Positions 35,203-47,556 of a stretch of DNA of 64,000 nt are shown one piece after another (position 1 is the stretch's first letter; every line of letters begins with the position of its first letter). The position numbers and the translations under genes were made by a program. Source of the stretch: Ammopiptanthus mongolicus (taxonomy: Eukaryota > Streptophyta > Magnoliopsida > Fabales > Fabaceae); the NCBI GenBank assembly GCA_039655645.1, contig CM077344.1:34405478-34469477 (forward strand), read 5' to 3'. Under the pieces are notes generated by a model, which saw only the letters and a list, made by a program, of their open reading frames with translations, was not told the DNA's origin and searched no databases.

Positions 35203-36308
35203 ATGGAACCAGAAGGTGAACGTGGACGTGGACGCGAACATGGCCGTGGACGCGATCGTGGTAGGGGTCGTAGAGGTGGTCCTGTCGATGGTCCTGATCA
35301 TGCTGAGGAGTACTACTATGAGGGTGTAGTGGACTATACTGCACAAGCAATGGAGAATGTTGCTGCTGCTATTGCTCTGCAGATAGCTGCTATGGTTGCT
35401 CAGAACCAGCATGCTGCTGAAGATAGAGGTCTAACTGCATTTCGACGTCAGAATCCTCTACAGTTTCGCGAGGATGCTGAACCTGAGAAAGCTGACCAGT
35501 GGATACAAGAATTGGAGAAGATTTTTGAACTCATCTTGAGCCCAGAAGGTGTTAAAGTTCAGTATGCTGCTTTCCTGCTGATGGGAGATGCAGACTATTG
35601 GTGGAAAGGCACCAAACAACTGCTAGAAGTTGACAACCAGGAGATTACTTGGGAGATGTTCCGCAGCACATTTTTGGACAAGTACTTTCCTGAAAGTGCT
35701 AGAGTCGAGAAGGAACGAGAATTTCTCTGTCTGCTACAAAGAGATCTTTCTGTCGGGGAGTATGCAGCGAAGTTTGAATCGCTTGCAGCCCTTGCAGATT
35801 AGGAATTTTCAAGCTCTGGTTGAGATGTGCCGCAAGGTGGAGCAGATGAGGAAAGGAAGAGATAACAGAGGGAATGCTGGAGGACCCTCTCGGTTTAAGG
35901 GCCCGTTTCAAGCTCAGAGTCAAAGGGGGAAACAACAACAGAGGAAACCATATTTTCGACCTCAGGGGAGTAATCCGAGTCAACAACAACCATACCGTCC
36001 AAATGCTGCTGCATCAGGGAGTGGAGGCCAACAGGGCCAGATGCTTCAAATGTGGGAACCAAAACCATATGGCTGATACCTATCCACTGAAAACCACTAC
36101 ATGTTTCAACTGTAATCAAACGAGACACTTCGCAAAGGACTGTAATGCTCCAAAGCGTGGACTTGCTGTTAATCGCGCAAAGACCAATAAACCAACGACG
36201 ACGGGGAGAGTTTACACTATGAGCGGTGTTGAAGCTTCAAACTCCGACGATCTCGTACAAGGTGGTTGCGACATAGCAGGTAACCTCTTGACTGTACTTT
36301 TCGATTAG
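35203..36308 (+). pseudogene. Chromovirus gag with zinc knuckles, frameshifted and internally deleted
   Basis: Start ATG at 35203 (MEPEGERGRGRE, Gly/Arg-rich). The capsid region shows ADQWIQELEKIFELI, ADYWWKGTKQLLEV and SVGEYAAKFESLA. Immediately after this, about 40 residues present in the sister gag at 32945-33876 are missing, and the frame changes at about 35790. The linker continues LQIRNFQALVEMCRKVEQ and a Gln-rich stretch in a second frame, then zinc knuckles in a third. First box CFKCGNQNHMADTY has lost its last Cys; second box CFNCNQTRHFAKDC is intact. The frame ends at a stop in the protease active site. Confidence 0.8.
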
Positions 36309-36650
36309 GGTGCGACCCATTCCTTTATTTCGATGGATTGTGTGAAACTGTTGAAATTACCTGTCTCATCATTATCTTATAATCTGATTGTTTCAACCCT
36401 AACTGCTAAGCCAGTTATTGCCAATTCTATATGCTTGAACTGTCCTATTATTATTCAGGATAGACATTTCCTTGTTGATCTGATCTGTTTGCCTCTAATA
36501 CAATTAGATGTAATTTTAGGCATGGATTGGTTATCTTCCAACCATATTCTCATAGACTGTGCTCACAAAACCTTAGTCTTTCCTAAGGATGAGATTTCTG
36601 GATTTTTATCTGCTAACCAAGTAAGGGCTTCTTTTAAAGAGGGAGCATAA
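36290..36650 (+). pseudogene. Ty3 aspartic protease with stop in the active-site triplet
   Basis: The sequence ...LLTVLFD, stop, GATHSFIS corresponds to the family's D-S/T-G-A active site with the middle residue replaced by TAG (about 36306-36308). The flap and C-terminal part follow: LDVILGMDWLSSNHILIDC, a highly conserved Ty3 protease end. Beyond it, SFKEGA is followed by another stop. Confidence 0.8.
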
Positions 36651-37478
36651 GGATACATGCTATTGTTTTCCTTAGACATAGAGAATGAGTTAGATCTACA
36701 GTCCATACCAGTCGTCAATGAGTTTCCGGAGGTGTTTCCTGAAGATGTACCAGGGCTACCGCCTATTCGAGACATTGAGTTCGCGATTGATCTGGTACCG
36801 AGCACTGGACCAATATCCATGGCACCATAACGTATGTCGCCTTCATAGCTAGAAGACTTGAAAACGCAATTGGTGGAACTGATGGAAAAGGAATTTATTA
36901 GACCGAGTGTATCACCGTGGGGAGCTCTAGTTTTACTGGTAAAGAAGAAAGACGGAAGTTCTCGCTTATGTGTAGATTTTCGTCAGCTGAACAAAGTAAC
37001 GATCAAGGACAAGTATCCTCTTCTAAGGATCGACGATTTGATGGACCAGTTACATGGAGCGGCCGTTTTCTCGAAGATAGATCTACGGTCGGGTTATCAT
37101 CAGATTCGTGTGAAGGTGGAGGATGTTCCGAAGACAGCGTTTCGAACATGCTACGGGCATTATGAATATCTCATGATGCCGTTCGGAGTGACGAATGCTC
37201 TTGCTATATTCATGGATTACATGAATGGGATATTTCGTCCTTATCTAGATAAGTTTGTCGTTGTCTTCATAGACGACATTCTAATCTGTTCTCCTTATGA
37301 AGAAAAACATGCTGAACATCTCAGTATGGTTCTTCAAATCTTAAAGGAGAAACATTTATACGCGAAAACCGAAAAGTGTGAATTTTGGTTAGACCAAGTT
37401 CAATTTTTGGGACACGTCATCTCAAGTGAAGGAATCATGGTGGATCCGTCGAAGGTTGAAGCTATCTTGTTATGGTAG
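36651..37478 (+). pseudogene. Ty3 reverse transcriptase
   Basis: Linker FPEVFPEDVPGLPP leads into RT. Three stops occur: the one ending SFKEGA at 36648-36650, and two near 36828-36850 (...SMAP, stop, RMSPS, stop, LEDL). From 36858 an open frame carries the fingers and palm: VLLVKKKDGSSRLCVDFRQL, KIDLRSGYHQIRVK, FGVTNA and the catalytic FIDDILI (family Y/F-x-D-D). It continues to EKCEFWLDQVQFLGHVIS and a TAG at 37476-37478 within the LLW-RPKTV junction. The catalytic core is intact; only upstream and downstream nonsense codons disable it. Confidence 0.9.
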
Positions 37479-37955
37479 AGACCCAAGACGGTAACAGAAA
37501 TCCGCAGTTTCATGGGTTTAACTGGATACTATAGAAAATTCATCGAGGGATTCTCCAAAATAGTAGGACCTCTTACCCAACTAACTCGGAAGGATCAAAC
37601 GTTTATCTGGACTGAAAAGTGGGAAGAAAGTTTCCGGGAATTAAAAAGAAGGCTGACTACTTCACCTGTGTTGGTATTACTTGATCCCAAGGAACCTTTT
37701 GAGATATATTATGATGCTTCACATCAAGGGTTACGTTGCGTATTGATGCAGAACCGAAAGGTAGTAGCGTATGCTTCCAGACAACTGAAGAATCATGAGA
37801 GGAATTATCCTATGCATGACCTGGAACTAGCGGCAGTGATTTTTGCGTTGAAGATCTGGAGACATTATTTGTATGGAGCAACGTTCAATGTCTTCAGCGA
37901 CCACAAAAGCCTGAAATATTTGTTTGACCAGAAAAAACTCAACATGCGACAATGA
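37479..37955 (+). pseudogene. Ty3 RNase H
   Basis: Continues the pol frame: TEIRSFMGLTGYYRKFIEGF (connection), then RNase H with the catalytic acidic residues in IYYDASHQGLRCVLMQ, HDLELAAVIFALKIWRHYLY and VFSDHKSLKYL. The frame ends with TGA at 37953-37955 in MRQ-stop-RWLEFL, where the family has Arg, consistent with CGA to TGA. Confidence 0.9.
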
Positions 37956-37961
37956 CGCTGG

Positions 37962-39060
37962 TTGGAATTTCTAAAGGATTATGATTTCCAATTACAGTAT
38001 TACCCTGGAAAGGCAAACGTGGTAGCGGATGCCTTGAGTAGAAAGTCAATACATGCATATGCAATGATGGTCAAAAAGCAAGAATTGATAGAACAATTTC
38101 GAGATATGCGGTTGATGATCAAGACGTCGCCGGGGAAACTTTGCTTAGGTATGATTACAGTTGCCAATGGATTGATGGAACAAATAAAGGAAAAACAAGA
38201 AAGTGATCAATACCTACAAGGAGAAAGAGAATTAGTGCGACGAGGAGCAATATCGGAATTCAGAGAAGGAACAGATGGAATCGTAAGATTCGGTGAAAGG
38301 ATTTGTGTACCGAACGATTCCGAACTTAAGAAATTGATTTTGGAAGAAGCTCACAAGAGTAAATTGAGTTTACATCCAGGAGCCACAAAGATGTACCAAG
38401 ATTTAAAGAAGTTGTATTGGTGGTACGGAATGAAGAGAGACGTAATGGAATATGTCACTTCGTGTTTAGTTTGTCAAAAGGCCAAGATAGAACATCAAAG
38501 ACTGGCAGGAATGTTACATTCTTTAGATATCCTCGAATGGAAATGGGATAGTATCGCGATGGATTTCGTGACGAGTTTACCAAAGACTCGGAAGGGACAT
38601 GACGGAATATGGGTAATCATTGATCGACTGACCAAGTCGGCTCACTTTTTTCCCATCAACATAAAGTACTCAATGGAAAGATTGACTCAGTTATATATTG
38701 GAGAAATTGTCAGATTACATGGAGTACCTTCAAGTATTATTTCGGATCGTGATCCGAGGTTTACATCAAGATTCTGGAAAAGTTTACACGAGTCACTAGG
38801 AACGAAACTCAGATTGAGTTCAGCATATCATCCACAAACGGATGGATAGTCCGAAAAGACGATCCAATCTCTTGAAGACTTGCTGAGAGCTTGTGTGCTA
38901 GAACACCTCGGTAGTTGGGATGAATTTCTACCATTGATAGAATTCACCTATAACAACAGTTTCCACTCGAGCATAGGAATGGCACCCTATGAACCCTTGT
39001 ATGGTCGACGGTGCAGAACGCCTTTATGTTGGTACTAGGATGGTGGAAGCCTACTGTTAG
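37962..39060 (+). pseudogene. Ty3 integrase (zinc-binding and catalytic core)
   Basis: After the RNase H end (YPGKANVVADALSRK) comes the H2C2 domain (EEAHKSKLSLHPGATKMY... and SCLVCQKAK). The DDE core follows: D in MDFVTSLPK, D in SIISDRDPRFTSRFW, and E in the SEKTIQSLEDLLRA block. TAG at 38847-38849 (HPQTDG-stop-SEK) replaces a conserved Gln. Two more stops lie at about 39038 and 39078. The catalytic residues are retained but split by nonsense codons. Confidence 0.9.
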
Positions 39061-39092
39061 GGCCAGATATCATGCAATAGACAACCGAGAAG

Positions 39093-39600
39093 GTGAAGAT
39101 GATTCAGGAAAAGATGCTGACGACTCAAAGTCGACAGAAGAGTTATGCAGACAAGAGAAGACGACCTCTTGAGTTTGAGGAAGGCAATCATGTGTTTTTG
39201 AGAGTCACGCCTACGACTGGGGTTGGTAGGGTAATCAAATCCAGAAAACTCACTCTGAAATTCATTGGACCTTATCAAATTCTTCGTCGGGTAGGTCCAG
39301 TAGCCTATGAAATTGCTTTGCCACCTCTTCTTTCAAACATTCATAATGTTTTCCATGTTTCACAACTAAGGAAGTACTTTCCTGATCCATCTCATGTTCT
39401 TGAGCCCGATGTAGTATAGTTGAAAGAGAACTTGTCTTATGACACTTCACCCATGCGAATCTCGGATAAGATGACTAAGCAGCTCAAGGGTAAACAAATT
39501 TCTTTAGTCAAGGTTATTTGGGACGATACAACGAGAGAAGCAACTTAGGAAGCTGAGGACAAAATGACGGTGCAATACCCCTATCTTTTCACAGGTACAT
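39093..39600 (+). pseudogene. Integrase C-terminus and chromodomain-like tail
   Basis: GPY-type module (GPYQILRRVGPVAYEIALPP, then NVFHVSQLRKYFPDPSHVL) is followed, after a TAG at 39417-39419, by a segment resembling a plant chromovirus chromodomain: ISLVKVIWDDTTREAT, stop, EAEDKM...YPYLF. The stop replaces the conserved Trp. In chromoviruses this tail directs integration to heterochromatin. Confidence 0.75.
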
Positions 39601-41760
39601 AATTTCGAGGACGAAATTATTTTTAGTGGGGTAGTAATGTAACACTTCGATTTTTCGTGCTTTCTAAGGACAATAAACTCGATTAACGAGTTTACATTTT
39701 TATCTGTGTTAGAAAATTATTTTGGGAAAACTAAAATCATATTCATGCTAGAGGCTATCGTGGGAACCTACGGTTAAATTTTGGGCCGAAAACTCAAAAG
39801 GAGCCCAGTCTACGTTGTCACTGATAGTAGTGCTTTACTACTATAAAAACCTCATTTTGACTAACGGTCAGAACCATTAGTCTTAGAATTCGATTCTTCA
39901 CATTTTCGAAAAAATGTGTCCTCATCTTCGAAAATAAAAATAATATATTATATTCAGCCCAATACTCGAACCGGGAGACTTTTGGAGCTATTGATGGATC
40001 TACCGGGTCCCGCTAACGGATAATTTTGAAGTCATATCAGGTCAACATCATCTCATGATGGTTCAAGAAAATATCGGGATGCGAAATGACCAAAATACCC
40101 CTAGTCTTTTATGAAAATTACCAAACTACCCTTTCACTTAATTACAAGTATGCCATTGAGGTGAAATTTTTTCTATTTCACCCCCACCTAAGGCCTTACG
40201 GCCAGAACTCTTCTCCCCCCCTAACACACCCATTTTTCACTATTTTTCATTTCTTCAAGCTTTCCTTCCAACTTTTCTTCACAAATCTTCAAGTTTTGAG
40301 TGGTTTTTGTTGATTCCTTCTCTAGTTTCATCATCTAGGAGGTATTCCCCTCAACTTTCATCTCTTAATCTCTATTTAATCTCCATGATTCATGATGGTT
40401 TAGTTTGAATCTAGAACTTCAAAAATTCATAAGAAATTGTAGAAAAATCCTTTTAATGTCAAACCACTTTCTATGAACCTAGTTCATGATTGTCTACTTA
40501 AATCCAAGAGTTGGAAACCATAGGGGCTTCCTAGCAATATGGGTATTTTTGGCCGAAACCCCTATGTGTGGGTGGGTAGAGTTTTGGTTCAAGTTTTGGT
40601 GTAATAGGCTTTGATCTAGCCTCACTACACCTAGTAAGGATGGAATCCAAGAGATTAGAATTTTTGGACATCCCTAGCTATATTATCTAGCTAAGGCCGA
40701 ACCTAGGAGGGTGTAAATGATAGAGTTTTTTGTGATTTAAAGTTTATGTGTTGATTGATTGTGTGTGTGTAGTTGTCGACGAGTAATCGGATGAGGAACC
40801 GGATCGATCAGACGACTTTTCACTTACCGGGAAACTACAAGAGGTAAGGGGGGAAATGCCTTAGGGATTCTCCCGATGACTGCATGTCATCATATTTGAT
40901 CTGTATATATGTAATTAACTTGTGTGGAGATTGATTTATTTACTTTCGGTAATTATTTGATTCGTTGATAATTGTTTATTAATATGTGTTATAGTAGTTG
41001 AATATGTGTCTTAACTGTATTATCTGCTATAAACATATTATGATGTTGATTGGGAAGCCTGACAGTGGTCAGTGCTCAATTAATTAATGGGAATAAAAAC
41101 TTTAAAAAGCTTTGTATTAAATAATAAAGATTTATTTGGGAAAACGTTGGGCATTTTCAACAATGCTGTTTTTCGAAAGAAAAAGATGATCCAAAAGTAA
41201 TTTATGAAGTTTCTAGAAAAAAATTAATTTTTAAGAATAAATTAATCTTTATGTGGAAAAAGTAAAATTAACAGGAAAAAGTCATGTTTTTGGAACTTAG
41301 GACGTTTTGACGCTAAAAAACGATGTTTTAATTCCGAAAAAATTTATGGAAAACGTTTTCGAAAACAGAAATATTGTTCTGGTATGACGTTTTGGTCTCA
41401 GCTGTTTCCTTTCAAAAGTTGGTTTTTAGGAAGGGACTTTCAACCAAAATTAAGTTTTTATTAGAGTTCGATGGTTTTCAAACCATTTTCAAACAGAAAA
41501 GTTTTTCTGTAAAATGAGTTTTTCCAACTGTGTAAAATCCGGCAACTTGGATGAAAAACGAAAAACGAAAAACGGTTTCATTTTGGATTTGTGTTTTCAA
41601 AGAACGGAAAACGATGAAAAACAATGAAAATGTGAACCTAGTATACGAGACGTCGGGATGCTAGTGTTCTGTGAAAATAGCACCAGAAGCTGTGCAACGA
41701 TGTTATGGACTGCGTGTCCTATGGGCTATGTGTCCTCTTGTTATGAGGAAACGTGATTAA
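39601..41760 (+). repeat. Polypurine tract and first part of the chromovirus 3' LTR
   Basis: The purine-rich AGTGGGGTAGTAA lies directly before TGTAACACTTCG (39638). The LTR runs parallel to solo LTR 4 to 41760, where solo LTR 5 interrupts it after ...ACGTGATTAA. Its start reads CACTTCG rather than CACCCCG. Confidence 0.85.
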
Positions 41761-41906
41761 TGTAACACCCCCTCGCGGGTGCTACATACTCGGACTCTAA
41801 TGCAGAAATAAATCAAGAAAATAAAACGCTGGTTGCTTTCGGAAAATACTTTAATTAAGTAGCTATGTTCAAAAACGCGGTTCTAAAAATTTTATGCATG
41901 CATAGG

Positions 41907-42190
41907 CACTACGCCAGAAAAGGGATTAAATATCGCACCTTTAATAGCGTTTTTAAATGCAACGCTATTAAAAAAAAGGCGATGAACGTATAATAGCGCT
42001 TCCTCAAGGAAGCGCTATCTAAAGTTTGATTTTAGATAGCGCTTTCTTGAGGAAGCGCTATCTATTCCAGATCCTGGGAATAGATAGCGCTTTCTTGAGG
42101 AAGCGCTAACTAAAATCAAACTTTAGATAGCGCTTCCTTGAGGAAGCGCTATTATAATTTAACTTTAGATAGAGGAAGCGCTATATATTT
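41907..42190 (+). repeat. Left terminal and palindromic subterminal repeats of CACTA-2
   Basis: After the 17-bp TIR come one AATAGCG...CGCTATT inverted pair, four ~30-bp palindromes (core TAGCGCTTCCT-CA-AGGAAGCGCTA) starting near 41992, 42033, 42082 and 42125, and a half unit at about 42168. Each palindrome joins two copies of the 12-bp arm TAGCGCTTCCTC head to head. Confidence 0.9.
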
Positions 42191-44131
42191 CCTTTTTCAA
42201 ATTTTTTTAATTTATCATCAGTTTTAATTCATTAACATTTACTTCCCCTCCTCACTCTCAGTCTCTCTTTTGAATCTTTCCCTAACCCCTCCCTGCCTCC
42301 TACGCGCGCGAACACAACCACCACCACCATTTTGGTTCTCTGGCCACCATCACTTCGCGAACGCCACCGCACGAGCTTCTCCATCTTTCTCCTTTCCCTC
42401 CCTCGTACGAGCTTCTCTCCCTCTTTGTGCCTCAGGTCACGTCCCTCCCTCGGACGAGTTTCTCTTCCTCCTTCCCGTAAGTAAGCTCTCTCTTCCTCCT
42501 ATCTCTCAGGTTGTTTCCCTCTCTGTTGTTTGGGTTTCTCTCATTCCTCCGTTCTCCATTTGTGAAGGTCCCCAAAGACACAATGCATTGGTGAAGTTGA
42601 GCGTGTGAGCTGCAAGCTGCAAGCTGTTACTGTTCCATTTGTGAAGGTCCCCAAAGACACAATGCACTAGTCATTGGTATTCTTTCTTCTCTGTTACTGT
42701 TTTCTTCTATGTATCAAACAAATTTTCTATTTTTTTCCTGTATCAGTTTAGTTTGTTCTACAATTGAACATTCAAATCATAATGATTATGCTTATGGTTC
42801 TATGGGGTTGATTGTGTGGTGCAGTTATGCGTTCTTTATTGTTTTTATTGACAGCTTCCATGTTTTTTTAAATGATAAAGCATGTGTGAATCCCATCTAT
42901 CTAAATTTGTTTGAGATGGCCTTTTGGTGACGTTGGAGTAAAGTCAGGACCTTAATGGGTGTATGCTTTGACAAAGGAACTTAGTTGCTAATTTGATGTG
43001 TGTGCAATGTTTCAACTTGAAATTTGGTTAAGTTGTGCCTTAATTTGATGTGTGTGCAGTGTTTCCACTTTTTAACTCTGACCCTTGAAACTCTCACTGC
43101 ACATATAAGGTTAATGACCTGCTTGGAGTGCCTTGTGTGATTAGATACCTAGGTTTTAAATGCAGAAATGATAAGAATCTTTGGTAGTTTAATTTATGAG
43201 AATCTACATTACTAATGTTATTCGAATTTAAGGAAGTGTACATCCTTACATACATACTTTCTAAGGCAGAATTGAGAATCTTTACTTTTGTACTTTATTG
43301 ATTGAAATATTACATTATAAAGGGTATTGGAATTTGATGAACTGTACATAGTTTGAGAAGAAGGATAATACTCTGTCCACTAGGATAAGGTTCATGAAAA
43401 GTTTTGGAATTTAAGGAAGTGTGCATCCTTACATACTTATCTTATCTTTACTTTTGAATTGATTATTTGTTCAATGTCATATGCGTGTTGTCCCTTAATA
43501 TTTCAGGAAATGATACCAAGTACTTGACCTTGTGAATCAAACTTGGATTTTGGATTCTCTCAGGCACATCTGTCACCTCTTTGTCCATCACCTATTTGGT
43601 ACACATATATGTTATTCCCCTGTGTTTTATAGCAGTAGACATGTTTATTTTTTATTGGTATGCACATGCATTAAGCTTAGTTTCCTGTTCAAGAACAATT
43701 TGTATATTGGGCCATGGCACAGTATACAACTTGTTCTTGAATTGTCCAAAGTGGACAATCTAAAATTGTAAACTTCACTGTCAATACATATTATTGTATG
43801 CCTTAAATATTACATCTGATCTAAGAAAATTTCATTGATTTGTATTTTCTCATTGTTCTTTGGGTACACGTACACTTAATTTCGGTCATAATATCACCTG
43901 AATTAAGTTTTGTGCTTGGAGAACTAAGGGGAAATGCTGCCGAAATTTTCTTAGAACAAGAAGTATTTAGGACATACTATAATAATATATTGTCGAGTTT
44001 ACAATCTTGGATAGGATAGGACCCTCACCCTATAGTATGAAGTAAGCGTGTGTCATGCATTCTTGTAGTTCTCATCAAAGGTAAACGTCAACCTCTCTAA
44101 ACTCAAAATAATTGTCGTAGAACGGGAATAT
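42191..44131 (+). other. Long leader of CACTA-2 with a pyrimidine-rich, possibly captured segment
   Basis: 42240-42540 is CT-rich with higher G+C and resembles a plant gene 5' UTR/first exon, with a donor-like GTAAGTAAG at 42477. A 33-bp unit starting TCCATTTGTGAAGGTCCCCA is repeated 79 bp apart (42555 and 42634). Further downstream, AATTTGATGTGTGTGCA (42993, 43042) and GGAAGTGTACATCCTTACAT (43231, 43417) are also duplicated. No protein is recognised in its short frames. Confidence 0.5.
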
Positions 44132-47100
44132 ATGGATCGGAAGTGGATGTCTGCCAATCTTTTGTCGAATGAATATAGAGATGGAGTGCAAGATTTTATT
44201 AGATTTGCAGTTCGGCATGCCGAAGACTCTAGTAGAATCATATGTCCCTGTTTAAGTTGTTGTTATACAAGACGAATTAGTGTAGCTCAGTTGGAAGGAC
44301 ATTTGTGTGCTATGGAATTGATCAAAGTTATACCTGTTGGACAAAGCATGGTGAGACAAGAGTTGAATCTAGTGATATGGTGAATATTAGTGAAAGATAT
44401 GCGGCGGATGATACCGGTACAGATACGTATGAGGGCGACCATTTTGAAGAGATGACACATGCGGTTGAAGAAGATCTTCGTGATTGTCCTAAAATATTTG
44501 AGAAGTTGATAAGTGATGCAGAGCAACCGTTGTATGAGGGTTGTACTAAATTCACAAGATTGTCGGCGATGTTAAGGTTGTATAACTTGAAATCGGGTAA
44601 TGGATGGACAGATAAGAGCTTTACGAAATTACTCGCATTATTGAAAGAAATGTTGCCGGAGGATAATGTGCTTCCTAGTAGGACATATGAGGCTAAACAA
44701 ATGTTACGCTCTATTGGCATGAGCTATGAGAGGATACACGCTTGTCCTAATGATTGCATTTTATTCTGGAAGGATTATGAAAATTTACAGATGTGTCCTA
44801 AGTGTAATGCCTCACGGTATAAGAAGAAAGAATCGGCTCCGGAGAAGGTTCTGCGGTATTTTCCCATAATTCCCAGATTTAGGCGCATGTATCGTAGCTC
44901 GGAAGATCCAAAGCACTTGACATGGCATGAGGATGAAAGGATTAAAGATGGCAAGCTATGGCACCCGGCAGATTCTCCTCAATGGAAAAGAATTGATCAT
45001 GATTATCCTCATTTCGGACAAGAACCAAGAAACCTAAGGCTTTCATTGTCCACTAACGGATTTAACCTGCATGGTATTCAGAGTAGCACTCACAGTTCAT
45101 GGCCTGTGATTTTGGTGATCTACAACCTACCCCCATGGGTATGCATGAAACGTAAATATATGATGTTGTCTTTGTTAATTTCCAGGCCCAAACAACCAGA
45201 AAATGATATTGACATATACTTGGCTCCTTTAATTGAAGACTCGAAGCAAATGTGGGAAAGGGGTGTAGAGGTGTACGATGGGTACAAAGAAGAAAGTTTC
45301 ACCTTGAGAGCTATGATATTCGGCACAATTAATGACTTTCCGGCATACGGTAATCTGTCAGGATACAATACCAAAGGTCAGTGTGCATGTCCTATTTGTG
45401 AAGATGATACAGATTGGATACGATTGGAACATGGTAAGAAGAATGTCTTCCTTGGGCACCGTAGATTTTTGCAGTCAAATCATCATTATTGGTTCTTGCG
45501 AAAGGCATTCAATGGGAATACAGAAAACCGTAGAAGTCCTTCTCCATTGATGGATGCGCAAATGTTTGAAAAGGTACAAGATTTGAACATTGAATTCGAG
45601 AAACCTTTGGCACGACAGTTTGCCACAAGAGGGTGGAAGAAAAGGTCAATCTTCTTTGAGCTGCCATATTGGAAATCCTTATACGTAAGACATTTCATTG
45701 ATGTTATGCATCTTGAAAAAAATGTCTTTGATAGTATCATTGGTACCTTACTTAATGTGCCAGGCAAGACTAAAGATGGCATCAATGCAAGGCCTGACTT
45801 GGTTAGTATGGGATTGAGACAAGAGTTGGGACCAGTAAAGAAGGGGAAACGTACATATCTACCTCCGACTGCTCATACTCTAGCTAGAAAAGAGAAAATT
45901 GCTCTTTGTAAGTTTCTTCATAGAGTTAAGGTTCCAGAGGGGTACTCTTCAAACATTAGGAACCTCGCGGATATGAAAGATCTAAAGTTAAAGGGACTAA
46001 AGTCCCATGACTGCCATGTCCTCATGGAGAATTTGCTACCTATCGGTATACGGTCAATTTTGCCTAACAAAGTGCCGGAGACCTTGACTAAACTCTGTTT
46101 CTTCTTCAAGGCAATTTGCAGTAAGGTGATTGACCCTGGGAAGTTGCCTTTTCTGCAGAAAGAGATTGTTGTGACTTTGTGTGAACTTGAAATGTTTTTC
46201 CCGCCTTCATTCTTTGATATAATGGTTCATTTAATCATTCACCTAGTCAGAAAGACACAATTGTGTGGGCCTGCTTATATGAGATGGATGTACCCTTTTG
46301 AGCGTTACATGAAGATATTGAAAGGGTATGTGAAAAACCGATCACGACCAGAGGGTTGTATTGTTGAACGTTACATAGTCGAAGAAGTTGTTGAGTTTTG
46401 TACCGAGTCCCTCACTGATGTTGATTCCATAGAGTTGACAAAGTCTCGTCACACGGGGAGAACAATGGGTCAAGGTATTACTGGAACTGAAGTAGTGACT
46501 ATACAGCGGACAGAATGGGAGCAAGCACACTTGTATGTTCTGCACAATGCCAATGAGGTTGAGTCATATGTTGAAAAACACAAGCACATAATTCAGGGTT
46601 TGTATCCCAATAAGAGTCAGAAATGGTTGACAAGAGAACACAATCGGTGTTTCATACCATGGCTAAAAGATCACATTTCTGCAGAGTTTGCTATAAATCC
46701 TACATCGATTTCAGAAAGGTTGAGATGGTTAGCGAGAGGTCCAACAATACATGTCTTCTCTTACAGTGGTTATCTAATGAACGGGTTCACATTTTATACA
46801 AAAAAACAAGATGATCAGAGTAAAATGCAAAATAGCAAGGTCACTCTTGTAGCTCAAGCCATGAATATCTCCAGTGCCAAAGACAGAAACCCCATATACG
46901 CGAATATGTCATATTTGGGGTAATTGAACGTATATGGGAGTTCGATTATATGATGTTTCGGGTGCCTATGTTCCATTGTAAGTAGGTTGACAATAATAAC
47001 GGTGTACAGATGGATGAGTTGGGGTTCATGCGTGTGGATTTCAGTAAGGTGGGGTATAAAGACGAGCCCTATATTTTAGCATCGCAAGCTCAACAAGTGT

Positions 47101-47234
47101 ACTATATCATCGATCCAGCTGATACGAAGTGGTCCATCGTTCTATTGACTAACAAAATGATTGTTAATGGGATTGATGATCAAGCACATGAAGATGCTAA
47201 TATTGAGGATGATCCTTTCTTCAGGACATCATAA
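44132..47234 (+). pseudogene. TNP2 transposase of CACTA-2 (Transposase_21), two frameshifts and one stop
   Basis: The N-terminus (44132 on) has a transposase-associated zinc domain: MDRKWM...GVQDFIRFAV...IICPCLSCC. The frame shifts near 44303 into an 872-codon frame (44305-46923) covering the rest of that domain (MCYGIDQSYTCWTKHGE) and the TNP2 core: YRSSEDPKHLTWHEDER, GFNLHG, CACPICEDDTDW with downstream His residues, RHFIDVMHLEKNVFDS, CGPAYMRWMYPFERYMKILK. At 46920 a one-base loss ends the frame, and the conserved tail (VGYKDEPYILASQAQQVYYI) continues to 47234 in another frame with a Trp-to-TAG change near 46985. TNP2 binds the terminal repeats and cuts the element. The enzyme is nearly intact; only these few lesions separate it from a full frame. 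Confidence 0.9.
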
Positions 47235-47556
47235 TCACTTCAGTCCAATCCAACTATAAATGAGGGTTTGTACATTAGAAATGATCATGACGAGGGTCTT
47301 TGGATCAATCCATTGTTTCGTACCAATAAGGGACACACAAGTCTAAATCCAACGAGGAAGAGGAAAAGATTTACTTAAACATGTAAGCACATTTTGTTTT
47401 TTTAATTTCTTCATCAATTGAAAAAATATTCATCGTTTTTACTTAAACATGTAGCATCGTGATTTTGTTTTTGTAATTTCTTCATCAATTAAATTTACAT
47501 AAACATGTTTTTCTAATTTATATTGTGATCTGACGTTTTTACTTGTGTTGCGAATC

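Noticed and set aside
41990..42180. Regularly spaced palindromes resembling a CRISPR array
   Set aside because: They are terminal-proximal CACTA repeats mirrored at the other end, in a plant nuclear element; spacers are short and not unique.
44328..45785. Several minus-strand frames of 80-130 codons under TNP2
   Set aside because: Antisense shadows of the long TNP2 reading frame.
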